From: Parus major
Taxonomy: Eukaryota > Chordata > Aves > Passeriformes > Paridae
Direction of reading: 5' to 3'
NCBI RefSeq assembly: GCF_001522545.3
Contig: NC_031768.1
Span: forward strand, 2,850,643-2,914,642
DNA: 64,000 bases
Shown: positions 1-11,245 of the stretch, piece after piece
Position numbering within the stretch: the first letter of the stretch is position 1
How the letters are laid out: each line of letters begins with the position of its first letter
Made by a program: the position numbers and the translations under genes
Notes under the pieces: generated by a model
Told to the model about the DNA's origin: nothing
The model's input: only the letters and a program-made list of their open reading frames with translations
The model's database searches: none

Positions 1-808
1 AATTATATTTATAAAAGCAGAGGGATTAGCATTTTTTAATGAGTTACACTAAACTTGTTTTTATAATTTTTCTGTCTCCTTTCCCATTTCTGGTGGGAGT
101 TCACTCTCTTTGAGATCTCCAGACTTCCCTATGCGTGCAAGAAATTTCCTGCTCTGCACTGACATTTATCCTTTTCTCAGTTTAATCTTTGCAAACCATT
201 ACAATCTCAAAGTGAAATCTGCACAATGTAGGCCCCATTCCACCCAATTTTTTGCCAAACACCAAATAAGTTTTTAGACCAGGCTGGTGAGCTCCCACTG
301 GAGTGCATGTGTTAATTAGGTGGAGTTAATTGCCCCTTGGAGTGCCCTGTCCATAAAGTAAGATCACTCATTTATGCAGTTAATTGGGTATTTTAGGTAA
401 GAGAAAACCCACCCAGGTATGGCCTATGAGTGGAAATTGCCAGCTCGCCTTCCTTGCACTTTGCTAGGATGGCTCATGTTTCACCTTTCCAAAATATCCA
501 TGGAGCTGTCTGATCTCCAGGGTCAGAAACAGGGATCTGTAAAGGAAGGCTGGAGGTTCAGCCCTTTTTTAAATGACTGAATTCTGCTTTTCTCTCTATA
601 TCCCTTGTCTGCCCCCAAATATGAGACCTAAGAATAATGAGAACGAAAAAAGGAGAAGCTTCAGAAATGTTGGCCTTAACCTCAGTCTGTTCTCTCCATT
701 TACAGTTTTCAGACAGTTAAATTGGTGTTTTTTCAGGGAGTTTGAAATCCTGAACACGTCTGCTACATCCAGGAACTTTCATCTTCATTCTCACATCTCT
801 TTGGATCT
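1..808. other. Non-coding, nothing recognised
   Basis: A/T-rich single-copy-looking DNA. No ORF with family resemblance, no clear repeat and no RNA gene seen. Confidence 0.5.
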
Positions 809-1190
809 GGGCTGGGTGAGGAATTGTGTGTCCAGCAGGAGCAGGGCAGGGATTGTCCCTCTGTGCTGGCTCTGAGAGGCCCCTCCAGGGCTGGCTCCAG
901 TTGTGGCTGGTGCAGGAGAGCCCTGGAGGGGCTGGAGCGTGTCCAGGGCAGGGAACGGAGCTGGGAAGGGGCTGGAGCCCCAGGAGGGGCTGAGGGAGCT
1001 GGGAAAGGGGCTCAGCCTGGAGCAAAGGAGGCTCAGGGGGCCCTTGTGGCTCTGCACAAGTCCCTGGCAGGAGGGGACAGCCGGGGGGGTCGGGCTCTGC
1101 TGCCAGGGAACAGGGACAGGAGGAGAGCTCAGGCCTCAGGCTGGGCCAGGGGAGGCTCAGGGTGGGCAGCAGCAGGAATTTGCCCATGGA
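809..1190 (+). mobile_element. CR1 retrotransposon fragment, copy 1 of the 293-bp block
   Basis: G-rich sequence matching the CR1 3' region pattern (gctgagggagctggg, then cagcctggagcaaagg). Bases 812-1104 are almost identical to 13918-14210 and 33062-33354. Unlike those copies it lacks the usual downstream CR1 tail and octamer end: after about 1104 it continues into a short unrelated G-rich stretch, so it is 3'-truncated or rearranged. Confidence 0.8.
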
Positions 1191-4100
1191 AAGGGAGCTC
1201 AACCCATGGAACAGACTTAGCAATCCCTCTGGTTTACAAGTGATGTACCTCATGTGAAAACCCCATTTTTCTACTCCCAATACCATGAGATGCAGTCAGG
1301 AGTTGCTCAAGGAAGGATTTAGTGTGGTTGGAGCTGTGCACATTGGGAAGAGCAGCCAGAATATCTGAATTTTTCTCCCCCTCCTGATTTCTGTCAGCCT
1401 GGCCAAAGTCCTCATTACAAGGAATTAGCACAATGTGTGAGAGGTCACTGCTCCTTGCAGGGAAAGTTTGTTCTGGCTGTTCAGAAGTTTATGGTCTCTG
1501 GGGGTTGAAATCCTTCTTCACCTACAAAGGAGGGATGGAAATTCAACATCTCAGTGCTTCCCACTTCCACCAATCTGTGGAAAAGCACAACTGTCATTAA
1601 GGAATTGCAACATTTTCATTCCTGGCCATAATCTGAATCAATGATGGAGCAAAAAATGATTATTTTCCAGCTGACTTTACAGTAAATTACTGTAATTGCT
1701 TTCTGGCAAAGAAAGCTTGAATTCTTAGTATGTTAATTCTTGAATATCTGAGATATCTGACTTTCCTAAGAAATCTTGTCTTGTGGTAACTGTGATACTG
1801 ATTTCTAAGAATGATTTGTTCAGTGTTTACCTCTAAAATCAAGCAATTATTACCCAGCAGCCCAGCCTCACTGATTAGTCCAGGACTGCCTGGTTAAAGT
1901 AGAATTTAAAATAATGAATCATCCTAATGTTTGCTCTGGTTTTCCAATGAATTATTTGTACTTCTTTAGGCAATGGAGGAGATTAGCTGGAAACCTTAAG
2001 TAATGGGTATTCTCTGATTAAAGATGAGATTATCTCCCCAGTCTTTGCTATGGTTTCACAAGTCTTTCAAGCATGTCACTAACATTTAAATATGCAAAAA
2101 AGCATTAGTTTTATGATGGAAGTCTTCACTAATTTTGGTCTTCATACAAGGGGAATGTTGAAGAACTCTAGCTTTCCTCAAAAAACCCTAATATATTATT
2201 TTAATTTGAATTCATGTGTAAATAATAGTAGAAAAATGGCTTAACAGTAGAAAAATGGTTAAAAATGAGGATGTTTCTTCAGTACCCAGAGAAATCAGAT
2301 TGTGCATCATTCAGGGACAATTGTTGTGCAACAGCTGAAAGAAAGTTATTTGTAGATCTTGATGAGACAGTGGCATGAAACCCAGGCAAAAAAAAGTGAG
2401 AAAATATTGGAAAGGAAATTATCACTTCTGCATTTTGCAACAACAACAACAAAAAAAAAAGGTGGGGAGGAATTATAAACAGGTCTTCAGTGCATAAAAA
2501 CAAATGCATTTAATAAATTCTTAACTGAGTGAAAGTCACTTCCCCCTGGAAGGGGAATTTTTTTGCCACATTCCAGAGCTATTCTTAGCAGAGAATGGAC
2601 AGTTCACAGAGCAAGAGAGCAATCCCTTTTCCCGGTGTGCAGGCAATAAACAAAGGAAACGCATCTGAAGCTGTGACCCTGGCCCTAAAACCTTTTCCCT
2701 CTCTCGCTATCAGCAAAGGAAGTGGGAACGTTTGCTAAAGAGATTTGTGCATTGCTCAGAAAGTGCTCAAGGATAAGAAAGATTCACGGAACATCCAGAA
2801 GATGGCATAGATGCAGCAATCCTGGTGTGGGGAAAGAGAGGGGGGGAAAATAAACTTCATAAAGCCTCAGTGGGCTGCTCCAGGAAATGTCAATACACAG
2901 AAAAATACAATACAAATTAAAAAGATGGAGTGAGAAACTTTTGAGGAGAAGTGTGAGGAGCTGGACTTGCAGAGCTGTGGGAAGGGACAGAGAGGGGATG
3001 GAGCCTCTTGGAAAAGCTGGAACCTACAAAAAACGAGGGACAGCGAGGAGGCTGGGAGAGGAGTGGAGGGGCAGAACCAAAATTTAGGTTATCTGTCAGG
3101 AAAACACGGTGGGAGAGGCCTGTCAATAGCTCCTGATGGACTTGGAAAAGGAATTCCATTTCTTTGGATGTTATTGAGATGTTATGAACGTGGATTATTG
3201 TAGTAGTGTTTTTATTAGGTGTTAATAATGGGTATTATTAAATGGATATTAATAAGTGTGCTGCTATTATCTGCCTTGGATTGGCAAAGAGGTGGAACAA
3301 GTATGATTTTAGTGTTTGTAGTCTCTGTTATTCCAAGAATAATTGAAATACTATGTTAATAACAAAATAATACAATTTAAATGATATAAATATATATAAT
3401 ATAAAACCTAAACATATATAGAATATCATTATTAATAACATAAATATAATAATTTAAACACCATTTTAAAAATTACTGTAGCCAATAGCTCACAGTCAAC
3501 CACAATGAAATATTTTATTTGGGATGGTCATTTGGGAAATCAGAAAATCAGAAAACACTGGGCTTTCCCCATAAAACATGATGTCAGTGGATAATTCCCA
3601 ACCAGGTCTCCTCAAAGACACTTAGACCCCAATCTTTGATTGACCTGTGGCACTTTCTATGGTAAATAATTAGAAATTCTGTTTGGTGGAAGAGGAGCCA
3701 GTCTAGTTTGAGGTGAAAGTCACGATTTCTGTGAAGAATTAAGAAGAAAAGAAGAAAGCAGACAGTGTCTTCTCATATTTCAGTAGCAAACCTATTGCTC
3801 TGAAATGTGATTTCCTGCTTGGTGGTTTCTACATCATCTTAAAGAATGATAATAGGAGTGTCTTCCACACAGCACAGTTCCATTTTCAGGGTAGGATACC
3901 AGACTCCCAAAAATCCAGCTGTGCTGATCCACCGTGAATATGTAAACTTTCAGTTTGGGATCTGTTTTTTGTTACTGAACATGTTCTAGATGGTGAGGTT
4001 GTGAGGATAAAGAATTGGTAATAATTGGGGTGGTAAAACCTGTTGTTGTATTAAGGAGACAAAAATGCCATGTTTGTTTCATGGAAGAGGAAATAAATTT

Positions 4101-4309
4101 CAGTTTCTTTGTCCAACAGGGACAGAGTTGGTACTGTTGGAGATACTTAACCACAAGTTATGGAAAAAATCATTTAAATTCTGAGATTACATTGGAATTC
4201 TTGCTTTGTCCAGAATCCTTACATATAAAAGAATCCTCTACTTATTATCTTGAAGCTAGCAGAAAAAGAAATGCCAGTGAGCTTGTTTAAAGATACAATT
4301 ATGAAATAA
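1191..4309. other. Non-coding A/T-rich stretch, no gene seen
   Basis: No recognisable coding exon. Contains an A-run near 2450-2460, a G/A-rich patch at 2840-3075 that could be a decayed CR1 piece, and a very A/T-rich section at about 3200-3480. An ORF of 91 codons at 4015-4290 has no family resemblance. Confidence 0.5.
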
Positions 4310-4774
4310 AAGTTAATGAATGGCTGTATTCCAGAAAAACCTGGAATCTGAAATAAAAGCATCTCTGAGTCCCTCAGAGAGAGAAAAGAATTAAAAGATA
4401 TTAAACCACATAGACATGAAGCAAGAGTGTAGTTTATAGTTTTAAGTAAGTAGAAATGTAGTTTAAGTGCCTTAAGAGAATGTGTTATCTAGTAAAAAGC
4501 CCTAAAGCCTAGCTTAAAATTTAGTAACCTTTACAGAATTAACTTAGTCCTAGACATAATGAAAACATATCTTGTATTTCTAGATAGGACAGATAAAGCT
4601 ATTCACATAAACAGATAATGCTCTATGGGTAGAATTTAGGTAAGGACTCACTCTGCTTTTGTAAATTAAGAGTTAAGCTTAGATTGCTGTTGAAAGAATG
4701 TTTTAGAATGGTGTTTTTAGTTGGTTGGGTGATTCATGAGTATAATCCCCTGTATTGGGATGAAACAAGAAGGC

Positions 4775-4809
<35 letters not shown>

Positions 4810-5012
4810 CCACACCTGAAGAACTGCTGCAACTGCTTCTGCTGCCCAGACCAACAGGACTTTACACTGCTCAGAATTCAGGACTTTATGCCAAAAGCTT
4901 TGAGCTTTAATACTCTGAACTTTCAGCCTTTGAGACTGATGCATCCATAAAATAAACATCTTTACAGCAACCAGCAACAGCTCTTTGAGACCCAGAGACC
5001 CCCACAAAGCAC
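4310..5012 (+). mobile_element. Probable endogenous retrovirus LTR (solo), + orientation
   Basis: The right part has LTR-like order: a TATA-like TATAATC near 4741, a C/T-rich stretch after a CAT repeat, then AATAAA at 4951-4956 followed about 50 bases later by a CA-ending edge near 5010. The sequence style resembles avian ERV LTRs. The left border is uncertain, no target-site duplication was found, and no gag, pol or env is visible. It could instead be another A/T-rich repeat. Confidence 0.45.
4775..4810. repeat. CAT trinucleotide microsatellite
   Basis: Perfect CAT repeats for about 11 units, ending in CAC CAC. It lies inside the probable LTR. Confidence 0.95.
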
Positions 5013-5154
5013 TCAACCCTATACAATTTCTTTCCTGTAGCTGGCCTTATAAACATTTCAGGCTTATCTACAACATTCTGGCACATTCTGGCTTAGAGAA
5101 AGTGCTGTGTGCTCACTTCAGTGCTCAGAGTTTGACTGGGAGGGGAGCAGCTCT

Positions 5155-5330
5155 CCCTCATGGGAATCATGGAATGGTTTGGGCTGGAAGGGACTTTAAA
5201 AATCATCCCATGGGCAGAGACACCTTCCACTGTCCCAGGCTGCTCCAAGCCCCAGTGTCCAGCCTGGCTTTGGAAACTTCCAAGTGATGCAGAGCCCCAG
5301 CTGCTCTGGGAATTCTGGTTTCATTTTGGG
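5155..5330 (-). mobile_element. CR1 3' end fragment
   Basis: Starts with the inverted CR1 tail (aatcatggaatggtttggg, then ggaagggactttaaa) and continues through the usual inverted CR1 3' UTR order, including the cacctTccactgtccc segment. The 5' side decays into a region with repeated ggaattctgg motifs at about 5307-5352. Confidence 0.85.
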
Positions 5331-6032
5331 AATTCTGGGAATTCCAGTTCCATTTGACGCGAGCAGGGAGCTCCTGGTCCCAGTCCCACGTCCCTCTGAG
5401 GTCTCCCTGTGGCACTAACGAGGGTGTCCAGCAGGTTCAGTTTGCCAGGCATTAATTCCCTGTTCTGTGCTGGCTCTCAGAGCTGTCAGGGTGAGCTGGC
5501 AGAAGCTTAGCCAGCACTTTGTGCGGCAAATCATTATCCCAGCTCTCCATCAGCCTTGTGAAATCAAAAATCCCCGTGCCAAAAGATAACTGTTTCGTAA
5601 TCACATCTTCACTGAGCTCAGAGGCCTCAGCACTCAGTTAGTTAATCACAAATCAGACTGATTGTTTTATTAACATTAACAAAGCTCCTAATTTTGGCTT
5701 TCTGCCTTTGTGGAGACTCAGCTGTTCTGTCTGGAATAACACTTTGAGAGGTCTCTTGTCTCATAAGTCTCTTATTTTGGCTCGTGTTTTAAATTTCCCA
5801 TTTCTTCTCAGGTTTAACCAGTGAGCAGCCCATACAAAAATTGTAATGCTGATTTCTCCTCAAACATAGGCTCTGAATTTTAACCTGCCTGGAGTTTAAA
5901 CACCACCTCCTCCTCAAGCAGCCTGTAAGATTAAAACAGTAACTTGACACAGAGTTTTAAAACACAAAACATCTTTCTGTCTCTTTATGGACTTTTTGAT
6001 TTGGGTTCTTTTCCCTTTGAACTGAAGATTGA

Positions 6033-6594
6033 TGAGACGGGAGGCGAGTTTTTTCTCTCGTTCGGTCTCAGTTGTTTATTTTTTCTGATCAGCATTACAA
6101 GGTACAAGGAGCTATGTGCACTATGATAGAAAAGGGGTAAAATGGCTAACAAAGATCTTCTTCAAGGTCTTTTATATGTCCATTTACCCAATTAACAGGT
6201 GCCAACTCAGTTATTTTTATTAGTGACCCAATGACCCAACACCTTTGTGCTGCACTGTGACATTTTCTACCCAATCACCTACTACTACCCAAAAACCTCT
6301 AGGAAGGAACATGAAGAAGAAGAAGGACAAGAGACAACACCCTAAATCCTCCATCTTATCCCCTGCTCTCTAAACTACCTTAAACTCTAAACCTCAACCC
6401 ATTCACCCAGTGATTCAAGAAATTTTCTAATTCACACATTTACACTTTTCTTATTTAACTTTAGCATTTGTTCTCATGTATCACAATGAAAACATACCCA
6501 TGAATTTCATATTATATGAAATTCAGTGTTTCTCTGAATCCTAGAACTAAGTACTAAAAACAAGGGCACACAATCTGTATCTCAGACTCCAACA
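6033..6594 (-). mobile_element. Solo endogenous retrovirus LTR, - orientation
   Basis: Read on the - strand it has the order expected of an LTR: a TG-type left edge (TGTTGGAGTC at 6594 downwards), a U3 of about 420 bases, a TATA box CATATAAAAG at 6169-6178, an AATAAA at 6075-6080 about 90 bases later, and a short U5 ending near TCTCA at 6033. The length of about 562 bases suits avian ERVs. No internal coding region and no second LTR are seen nearby, hence solo. A clear target-site duplication was not found, so the exact borders are approximate. The ERV class is not assigned. Confidence 0.72.
6169..6178 (-). promoter_or_regulatory. TATA box inside the 6.0-6.6 kb LTR
   Basis: CATATAAAAG on the - strand, placed about 90 bases before the LTR's AATAAA. 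This spacing fits a retroviral U3 promoter and R region. Present activity is unknown. Confidence 0.55.
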
Positions 6595-7005
6595 TCTTTC
6601 CAATCACTTTATTCTTGATGTGTTTTAAACTTTGGCAAAACGTAAGGATTTTGTGTTTACTGCTTGCCAGAATGCTGCACATAGTCCACAGCAAGTGGAA
6701 TGCTGCTCGCCCTTTGAAGTAATTTATTGTTATAAATCAAACTGCTGACTCTCCATTTCGAAATAGAGGAGGAATCACCAAAATTCAGCCTTTTTTTCAA
6801 CGGGAAGGTTTGGAACAGCAAAGCAACTACCCTGGGATGGTTTGGAGTAAAACTCAGTGCATTGTCAGAAAGTGCAAGTCTTTATTTTCTCATTCATAAT
6901 TGGGATATTTAATTCATTTATTTATTTAGTAGCTCACATGTTTATTTTATTAAATTGTTTTTCACAGGAAAAAAAAAACCACTTCTCTATCTAATTTTTC
7001 CACTT

Positions 7006-7037
<32 letters not shown>

Positions 7038-7061
7038 TATTTAAATATATATATATATATT
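7006..7061. repeat. TA-rich microsatellite
   Basis: TA dinucleotide runs interrupted by AAATAAATATATTTAA. Confidence 0.95.
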
Positions 7062-7468
7062 CAAACCCTAGTGCCAACTTTGATTTTGCCCTTTTTTTTT
7101 GTCATTACCTGAAAAATTCCTCTAAGACCACCAGGAATATCCAATCAATTCCTTTCTGCCTGGGATACTGCACCTTCAGTAGGAAGGGTAGGACCAGTCA
7201 AAGAGTGCTTAAAAAATGTCAGGGAGATAAAAGTGAGAGAGAATTGCTGTGAATGAGGTGTTTGTGTTATGGAGAAGAAGATGGAGTTTAGATAGAGCAA
7301 GTTTTCAATTATATAAAAGATGTGGGGAGGAAAATGTGATCAAAACAAATCCCTGTGAGTGGGTTCAGTGCACAGAGATCCATTCAGGAGATGAACACAG
7401 CCCCACCTCATGCTCCATTGGATCTCTAACCTGACATTTCTAGGGAAACATTTATCCCCAAACACCTA

Positions 7469-7498
7469 TTTATATATTTTTATATATATATATATATG
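7469..7498. repeat. Short TA microsatellite
   Basis: TATATATTTT followed by about nine TA units. Confidence 0.9.
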
Positions 7499-10400
7499 TC
7501 CATTTGGTTTGCATTAAACTCGAAATACACATTTAAATTCACAGCTCTCATTTCTCTTGATTTAAATGCTGACTGTAATGTAAAAGACTCAGATCTGCAA
7601 AGCTGACAAAGCTGCTCTTAAAATCCTGTTTATGGCAAAGGGAAAGCGCACCTCATGTAGCAATAAAGCCATGAATTCACTAAAAGCTTAAGAACATAAT
7701 CATGACTAGTCCAGGTCTAAGAGTTACAGAAAAAATAATTGAATTCAAATTGATATCCATGTGATTTTTAGTGGACCCTCAGTGGAGAGGGTCATAAGCT
7801 TCTGCCTCTTGTTCAACGAGGAGATGAATAAAGTGCACATGAAATACCTGCTCAAATTGGATGCTGAATCAGGAGATTAATTTGTTGAAAATCTACAGCT
7901 CTGGTCAGAGCTTTTCTCTCCTCTTTGGCTGGAGTCACAGCTCCCTGAGAGCAGCTCTGCTTATTTGCCATCCAATAATGTCAAAATCACCAGGCACGAG
8001 GGCACAGTTTGCTTCTGGTGAAAGCAGGAACAGTTGTAAATGATCATTCGTGTTCAGAGTTGCACTAAAACAAGACATAAAATCGAGTTCATGCTTTTTA
8101 AGTGGAAAAAATAAAATAGGAGGGGGCTGGGAGCTGAACCTATGGGCTACAAGGGCCAGAGGAGGATTTTTGGGTAGGAAATACAGCTGAAGAGGCACTG
8201 CCAGGAGCATGGCCAGCCTTCAACACTTCTCCAGTCCCAGAAATCAGGGATATCCCTCAGAAAAAGCTCTTGAAAAATCTCCTTTCTAACTGTTGAGAAC
8301 AAACTTTAAAGGGGGATGCAGAATCAGAGGCTTCTGAGCTGGTTCTGAGGGGCATTCAGGGGTCAAGGGTGTTTGGCATTTTTGATACCGATTTTTATTT
8401 TTTATTTTTTTATTATGGAAGTAAAATTGACCTAATTTAAACCTAATTTAAATTAAGATATAATGGGTTTGGATAGTATTCAAGTGTACCAGAAATATGG
8501 ATTAAGTTTTCAAAGGAAAAGAGGCTGTGTTAAGGCCATGTACACCTATTTATGCAGTTACAAATGCAGGAACTTTGATCCCTTAGAGCAGATTATACAA
8601 AAGGTAGCAGATGTTTCTTTTGAAAAACTTACTTTGAACCTGGCAATGATATTTTTCACTTCACAAGTTGCTGCACTGTGTGCTGTTTTCATACATTTTT
8701 AAAGCACTGTCTTGCTCCTTCCCAGGTTAAATGTTGTGGCAGGAGCAGCTGAAAAAGTGTTGTTAAAAAGAGGTAAAAAGTTGTTAGAGAGTGTTAAAAG
8801 TCTGTTAACTTCTGTGTTCATGATACAAGGGAAATCTGGCTCTTCCTTCACATTCCTCCTTGGCAATTGCACACTGAGAAAGGGGAAAAAAAACTTTCAA
8901 GCACAATCTGAATTCAAGAATGCTTTAAAATCTCCAGTGCAGTCGGGTTAAGGAAAGCTTTCTGTGTGTTCACAGCTATTTCTTTGGGAAGAAAGCTCCC
9001 CCAGCAGCATTACAGATTGCAGGAAGCTTTTGAACATCTGTGAAATGCAGGCTGTAAGTGGAGCTGAAAAGAACCCAAACCTGTGAAAACATCCAGACAA
9101 CTTTATCTGGGTTCCCTCTGGTGCTGCCTTAGGCCAGAAAAACAGAACCCCCAGGCAGCTTTATCCAGGCATCACTGAAAAGTCTTGTTCGGTGAGTTCC
9201 TGTCTAGCATCATTCCCACAGCCTGGGAAAGCATCCTCTGGATGTTTTGGGATTTTTGTTAAGGTTTGGTGGAGCTTTCACTGAGTCTCCAACAACTGCT
9301 GCTGTTTTCTAAAGAGCCTCACCCTCACTAAATGCAGCTGAAAGTTTCATTTCCCAGGGTCTGCAGGGAGCACCTGAGGTTTCTCCACCTTGCTCTGGCA
9401 CTCAGGATGTCTGGGACAGCTTTTCCTGGGATGGGGAAGGATGGAAGTTTATCTCCTGTAACACAGAGGCAGACAGCTACTATTGCAAGCAGAGGGAAAA
9501 GCCAGTTTTGCTCCCAGTTTTTCCAGATCCATTGCTCTGGAGCTTTACTCCGTCTTTTCTGCTCAGCTTCAAGAGTCTCAGCCTGCTGCTTCCTCTGTGT
9601 GTTCCCTCCTCTTTCCAGGATGCTTCAACCTCTCTTGTTTTCCATTAAAAAGGGGGATCATGAGTTGCATTTGTCCCTCTCACAAATTCCAAGTGGCCAA
9701 CGCTGGTATTAAGATTAAAATTCAGCAGTCATTGTCCAGCTAAATAGGGCTTGAATTCCTTATGAATTAGCTCCTGGAAAAAGATCCATAATTCAAAATG
9801 TCCAAGTGGGTTTGTGCTTCCCAGGATTTGAAAGCCCACAGCAGAAGCCCTAAAACACAGCCCCTGGGAGGTAAATAAAACATGGGCAAGTTTATGATGA
9901 AAAAATACACAATTCTCTTTATTTTCCTTGTGCTAAGGAGGGAAAAATGGGAGGAAAAAATGTTTCCTTCTGCTTTTTAAATGTCCCAGTGTGAGAACAC
10001 ACACTCCAGGCACAAGTTAAAAGAGGGGCTGAAAATACAAAACCTACAGTGGATGTCTAGACTTGATATTCCTGCCCATGGGTGAGAACAAGGTGGGAAT
10101 GTCCACTTCCAATCAGCAGCACATTCATCCACATTTTCTCTTATTTGTTTTTATTCCACACAAGTGAAGCTCAACAGCCACTTCACAGACATTTAATTAG
10201 ACAGTTCCCTTCCCTTTAAAAAAATTTCACATCGAGTTGTCTCAAAAGGCACAGGACTGAGGCATGACTTTTATAGAGAGGAAAAAGAAAAGAGTTTGAC
10301 CACAAGGAGCAAATTAAAGCAATAGTTAAAAAATGAACTGCTAATTCAACCACATCTTCAATGGAAAATTCATATTACAATGCAAACACCAGCATATTTC

Positions 10401-10819
10401 TTTCTCCTTTGTGAGTTTAACTTGGAACCTCACCACAGCTTTAAAACTGGATGAAAAGCAAAGAGTTTTGGAGTGAGAATTTCTAGCATCTGTTTTGCTG
10501 TGGCAGCACTACAAGAAAAAAAGGCCATTGTATTAAAAGATAGCTGAGGATGTTTGGCTCAGTTTTCTGAGCTTGATCTTCATGTTGACACTGAGAAAAA
10601 CTGATCACTGTACCCTAATTTACTTTTTTTTTCTTTGTGCAAGCTATAATTCTGCACTTTCCAATTATATCTGATGTTATTTGAGAGACATTTCCAGGAC
10701 CTCAGCATGACAGTCAGGTCTTGGGGTTGTTTTTTTTTTTGCTAAAGGTTACAGGATGTACAGTTTGAAAATTGTCAAATTAAATAATCAGTCCACTGCT
10801 GTTACAGGAGGGGCACTAA

Positions 10820-11245
10820 TAGGATCAGAGGGCTGGAACCCCTGTGTGCTGGAGCCAGGCTGGGAGAGTTGGGATTGTTCAGCCTGGAGAAGCTTCCAGG
10901 GAGAGCTCAGAGCTCCTTCCAGTGCCCAAAGGAGCTCCAGGAGAGCTGGAGAGGGACTTGGGAAAGGGATGGAGTGGCAGAACATGCAAGAATCTCTTAA
11001 AATGGCAAGAGGGTAGGTCTGGATGGGATCTTGGGCAGGGATTGTTCCCTGGCAGGGTGGGCAGGGGCTGGGATGGAATTGCCAGAGCAGCTGGGGCTGC
11101 CCCTGGATCCCTGGCAGTGCCCAAGGCCAGGCTGGACATTGGGAGCTCCTGGGACAGTGGGAGGTGGCCCTGCCATGGCTGGGGTGGCACTGGATGATCT
11201 TTAAGGTCCCTTCAAACCCAAACCATTCCATGATTCCACGATTTT
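10820..11245 (+). mobile_element. CR1 3' end, well preserved
   Basis: Follows the CR1 3' order from gggctggaacc, through gggattgttcagcctggag, to ggatgatctttaaggtccc and an octamer-type end (attCCATGattCCACGatt). The segment 11031-11190 is nearly identical, in inverted form, to the copy at 18681-18950. Confidence 0.92.

Larger units (their letters stand above)
6595..10819. other. Non-coding, simple repeats only
   Basis: No exon or RNA gene recognised. Holds TA microsatellites at 7006-7061 and 7469-7498 and an A/T-rich patch at 8380-8465. ORFs up to 126 codons occur (for example 9332-9712) but show no family resemblance. Confidence 0.5.
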
